A DNA stretch of 6,556 nt, taken from positions 1 through 6,556 of the forward strand of contig CAMWQV010000122.1 of assembly GCA_947176425.1 (NCBI GenBank), written 5' to 3'. The notes below the pieces were generated by a model. The model saw only the letters and a program-made list of their open reading frames with translations, searched no databases and was not told the DNA's origin. Source of the stretch: an uncultured Clostridia bacterium. Lineage in GTDB: Bacteria > Bacillota > Clostridia > Oscillospirales > Oscillospiraceae. The position numbers and the translations under genes are program-made. This document shows positions 4,411 through 6,556 of this stretch, in pieces. The stretch's first letter is position 1, and every line of letters begins with the position of its first letter.

Positions 4411-6556
4411 AAGTAGAATTGTCGAGACTGCTCCGCTCTAAGGCCACCTGGCTGGCGGTGCTGTCCTCTGCCGTTGTGCCAACAGCCAGTGTTGGAACAG
4501 GCACGGCAGCGGCAAGCGCTTTAGCCAATCCCCTTTTGGCCGGAGCAGCAGGCGGATCGTTTATCTTCGCCGCACTCACCCTGTTTGAAATGAATCGGGT
4601 GAAAAAGGGTCAGATGGAGCCGATTATGAACAGCATCCAGTCTCCCTTAACAGTGAACGCGGTAAAAACCATAAGCCTGCTTCTGACGGCAGCCGGTTCC
4701 GCACTTTTTACCGCGCTCATCTGCCTGCCCTATACCTGGGCAAACCTGAGACAGAACTTCCAATGGAATGAATATTGGAAATTCGTGGTCATTTTCCTGC
4801 TGCCAGCTCTGTTAATGAGCGTGCTGCTGACCTCCGCCTTTTACCTGATCTTCCGCAGAGTGGATATCAGCTTTATTAGCTTTACTGCCGTTATGCTGGC
4901 GGGAATGGGACCGGCGAGCAGAGGCACATACCTGCTCTATTGGATTGACTTATCCGGGGTAGGATTTTCAGGAGATTTGGGGAATACATCCATATACCGC
5001 ATGGCGCTCTACAGCCGAATCCTCTGGTTATGCCTGTTCAGCGGGGTATGGATCGCCGCCCTGCTGTGCGTCCGAAATCATGGCCGGAATTTACTCGGCT
5101 CCCTCCTGTATAACTTGCGGAACATCTCCCTGCCGCTGCTGGCAATCGCGCTGTTCGCTTCCGGCACAGCTCTCGCCGTGAACCAGCCGTACATGGACCA
5201 TGAGCCGCCGCGGACACTGGATGATGAGACAGTAAGCACAGGCGGCAGTATGACGGTTGCAATGGGGCCGGATGCCGAAGAAGAAAGCGGACTGGCGGTC
5301 CGGCGTATAGAAGCAGACCTGCGCTTTGATACCCGGCGCGGACTCCTGAAAGGGAGTACAAAATATCAGATACAGAATTTAACCGGAAAAGAACAGGATT
5401 GTCTGCTGGAAGTTGATCCAGGCTGTACAGTGGAACAAGTCATGGCAAACGGAGAGAATGTACCCTTCCAGGATCTGAAAAACGACCATTATCTGTCAAC
5501 AAAAAATATCTCGCTGGCACTCCCGGCAGAGGAAGAGTGGGAGGTAGTTATCACCTACCATACCCGTCCTGCTGTCCCCGCAAATACCGGTGCCTTATCG
5601 CTGTACTTTGAGATTACTCCTGAATATATCAGCATAGGCGGATATCACCTGACTCCCAGTTTCCAGAATGCTGTTGAAACAGAAAGCTGCGTATACTCCG
5701 GTCAAGTGACGCTTCCCACAGAAATGGAACTCATCGCCAGCGGCAAAAAACCGCAGCGTATCCGGGAAAACGAGGACGGCACAGCAACCTGGCACATACA
5801 GAGCAGCGGAACGCGCACCACAATTTTTGCAGGGAATTATGTCCAGGTTGAAATTCCAGAAGCAGGATTTCCGGTTTACTTCTGCTACAGTAAAAACCAT
5901 CAGCAAGAATTTGAACAGATGGATATTCTGTCCATGCTGAACAGCACTCTTGCATACTGCACCAGGCAGTATGGCCCCCTGCCCTATACGGAAGATGAAC
6001 CGCTGCAGATCGTCATGACCAGCGCACATATGATGGGAGGCGGAGCCAGCAGAAATCTGAGCTATATGGGTGAGACATTTTTTACAGCGTCCAACCTGAA
6101 CGACCCGTCAAAGGGCGGCAGCGCCGCAGAAGTGATTGCCCATGAGATTATCCATCAATGGTGGGGTGTCCAGCGGTTTTTATATGATATGGAAAACACC
6201 GACTGGAGTTCGGAGGCGCTGACCTGCTATACAACCTACCGCCTTATGAAAGAACTGCATGGGGAAGAATATGCCAGACGATTTTATGTGGATATCTGGC
6301 AGGCGAAGTACCATGATCTACAGGCAAATTATTACCTGAGAAACCCCGAATACCTGCAAATGCTGCCGGAAAAACATCAGGCCGCCCTGAGTGCCTTGAT
6401 TTTTGACAGCTGCACCTATGCAAAAGCTCCCCTGCAGGTTCTGAAAGCAGAACGTCTCGCAGGCGGTGAAGCGGAAATGGATAGAATCCTGCAGGAATTG
6501 TTCCAGAACGGCGGGACAGAAATGCCGCCATTTATTACCTGGCAGGATTTCCTGGA
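4398..6556 (+). CDS. ABC-2 type permease fused to an M1-family (gluzincin) peptidase domain, 3' end beyond window
   Basis: One uninterrupted frame of 719 codons runs off the right edge. ATG at 4398 has AAGGAG at 4384-4389, 8 nt upstream. Residues 1-262 form a membrane domain with a basic N-terminus (MRFLKVELSRLLRSK) and about seven hydrophobic segments: near 17-40, 48-66, 92-114, 129-151, 157-180, 208-226 and 243-261. This is ABC-2-like and is the partner of the overlapping ATPase. From about 265 the chain is hydrophilic and, with an odd number of segments, should lie outside the membrane. It has a beta-rich M1-type N-terminal domain, then GGGAS (547-551) at the place of GAMEN, and HEIIHQWWG with zinc ligands H582 and H586 and catalytic E583. 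E606 in WSSEAL is the third ligand, and Y674 in TYAKAP is the likely transition-state tyrosine. Permease/M1 fusions are annotated in other bacteria, mainly Bacteroidetes. The substrate and C-terminus are unknown. Confidence 0.88.
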   Translation, partial: MRFLKVELSRLLRSKATWLAVLSSAVVPTASVGTGTAAASALANPLLAGAAGGSFIFAALTLFEMNRVKKGQMEPIMNSIQSPLTVNAVKTISLLLTAAGSALFTALICLPYTWANLRQNFQWNEYWKFVVIFLLPALLMSVLLTSAFYLIFRRVDISFISFTAVMLAGMGPASRGTYLLYWIDLSGVGFSGDLGNTSIYRMALYSRILWLCLFSGVWIAALLCVRNHGRNLLGSLLYNLRNISLPLLAIALFASGTALAVNQPYMDHEPPRTLDDETVSTGGSMTVAMGPDAEEESGLAVRRIEADLRFDTRRGLLKGSTKYQIQNLTGKEQDCLLEVDPGCTVEQVMANGENVPFQDLKNDHYLSTKNISLALPAEEEWEVVITYHTRPAVPANTGALSLYFEITPEYISIGGYHLTPSFQNAVETESCVYSGQVTLPTEMELIASGKKPQRIRENEDGTATWHIQSSGTRTTIFAGNYVQVEIPEAGFPVYFCYSKNHQQEFEQMDILSMLNSTLAYCTRQYGPLPYTEDEPLQIVMTSAHMMGGGASRNLSYMGETFFTASNLNDPSKGGSAAEVIAHEIIHQWWGVQRFLYDMENTDWSSEALTCYTTYRLMKELHGEEYARRFYVDIWQAKYHDLQANYYLRNPEYLQMLPEKHQAALSALIFDSCTYAKAPLQVLKAERLAGGEAEMDRILQELFQNGGTEMPPFITWQDFL

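Noticed and set aside
5038..6531. Several minus-strand open frames opposite the permease-peptidase
   Set aside because: They lie antisense to a continuous + strand frame with intact M1 motifs, with no promoters or ribosome sites, and their compositions are those of complementary shadows.

Overview
The window looks like a chromosomal or accessory segment of a gut-type Clostridia (Firmicutes: Lachnospiraceae or Oscillospiraceae-like). This rests on moderate GC, strong Shine-Dalgarno sites (AAAGGA, AAGGAG), a Gram-positive-style OmpR/VncS-like two-component pair, and a typical Firmicutes ABC-2 transporter next to it. No phage, IS, CRISPR, tRNA or rRNA feature was found. All genes are on the + strand.

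Layout. (1) 1-606 holds the 3' part of a flavodoxin-fold NAD(P)H-dependent oxidoreductase-like gene. Its frame is broken near base 36, so it may be a pseudogene or carry a sequencing error. (2) 607-897 is non-coding, with a hairpin just after the first gene and a near-consensus sigma-A promoter (TTGAAA, 17 bp, TATAAT). (3) 898-1188 is an unrecognised 96-residue acidic protein with its own promoter and a strong hairpin behind it. (4) 1300-3415 is a two-component system: an OmpR-family response regulator, overlapped by 38 nt by a membrane histidine kinase that starts at GTG. It ends at a clear intrinsic terminator. (5) 3550-6556 is a separate transporter unit. An ABC ATPase overlaps by 13 nt a very long frame that runs off the right edge. 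That second frame encodes an ABC-2-like membrane domain fused to an extracytoplasmic M1-type (gluzincin) zinc peptidase domain with HEIIHQWWG.

How the parts may work together. Two near-identical promoter regions lie upstream of the response regulator and of the ATPase gene. Each has CACA half-sites on an 11-bp repeat, with a CACAT exactly 8 bp before an extended -10 (TGN-TATGCT or TGN-TATTCT), and neither has a usable -35. The simplest reading is that the regulator activates both its own operon and the transporter operon. The kinase would sense an extracellular signal through a domain of about 135 residues. The transporter-peptidase would then act on that signal, for example a peptide exported, extracted or cleaved at the cell surface. 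The substrate cannot be read from the sequence. The peptidase lacks a recognisable GAMEN motif and has one extra residue before its third zinc ligand, so it may not be an ordinary aminopeptidase.
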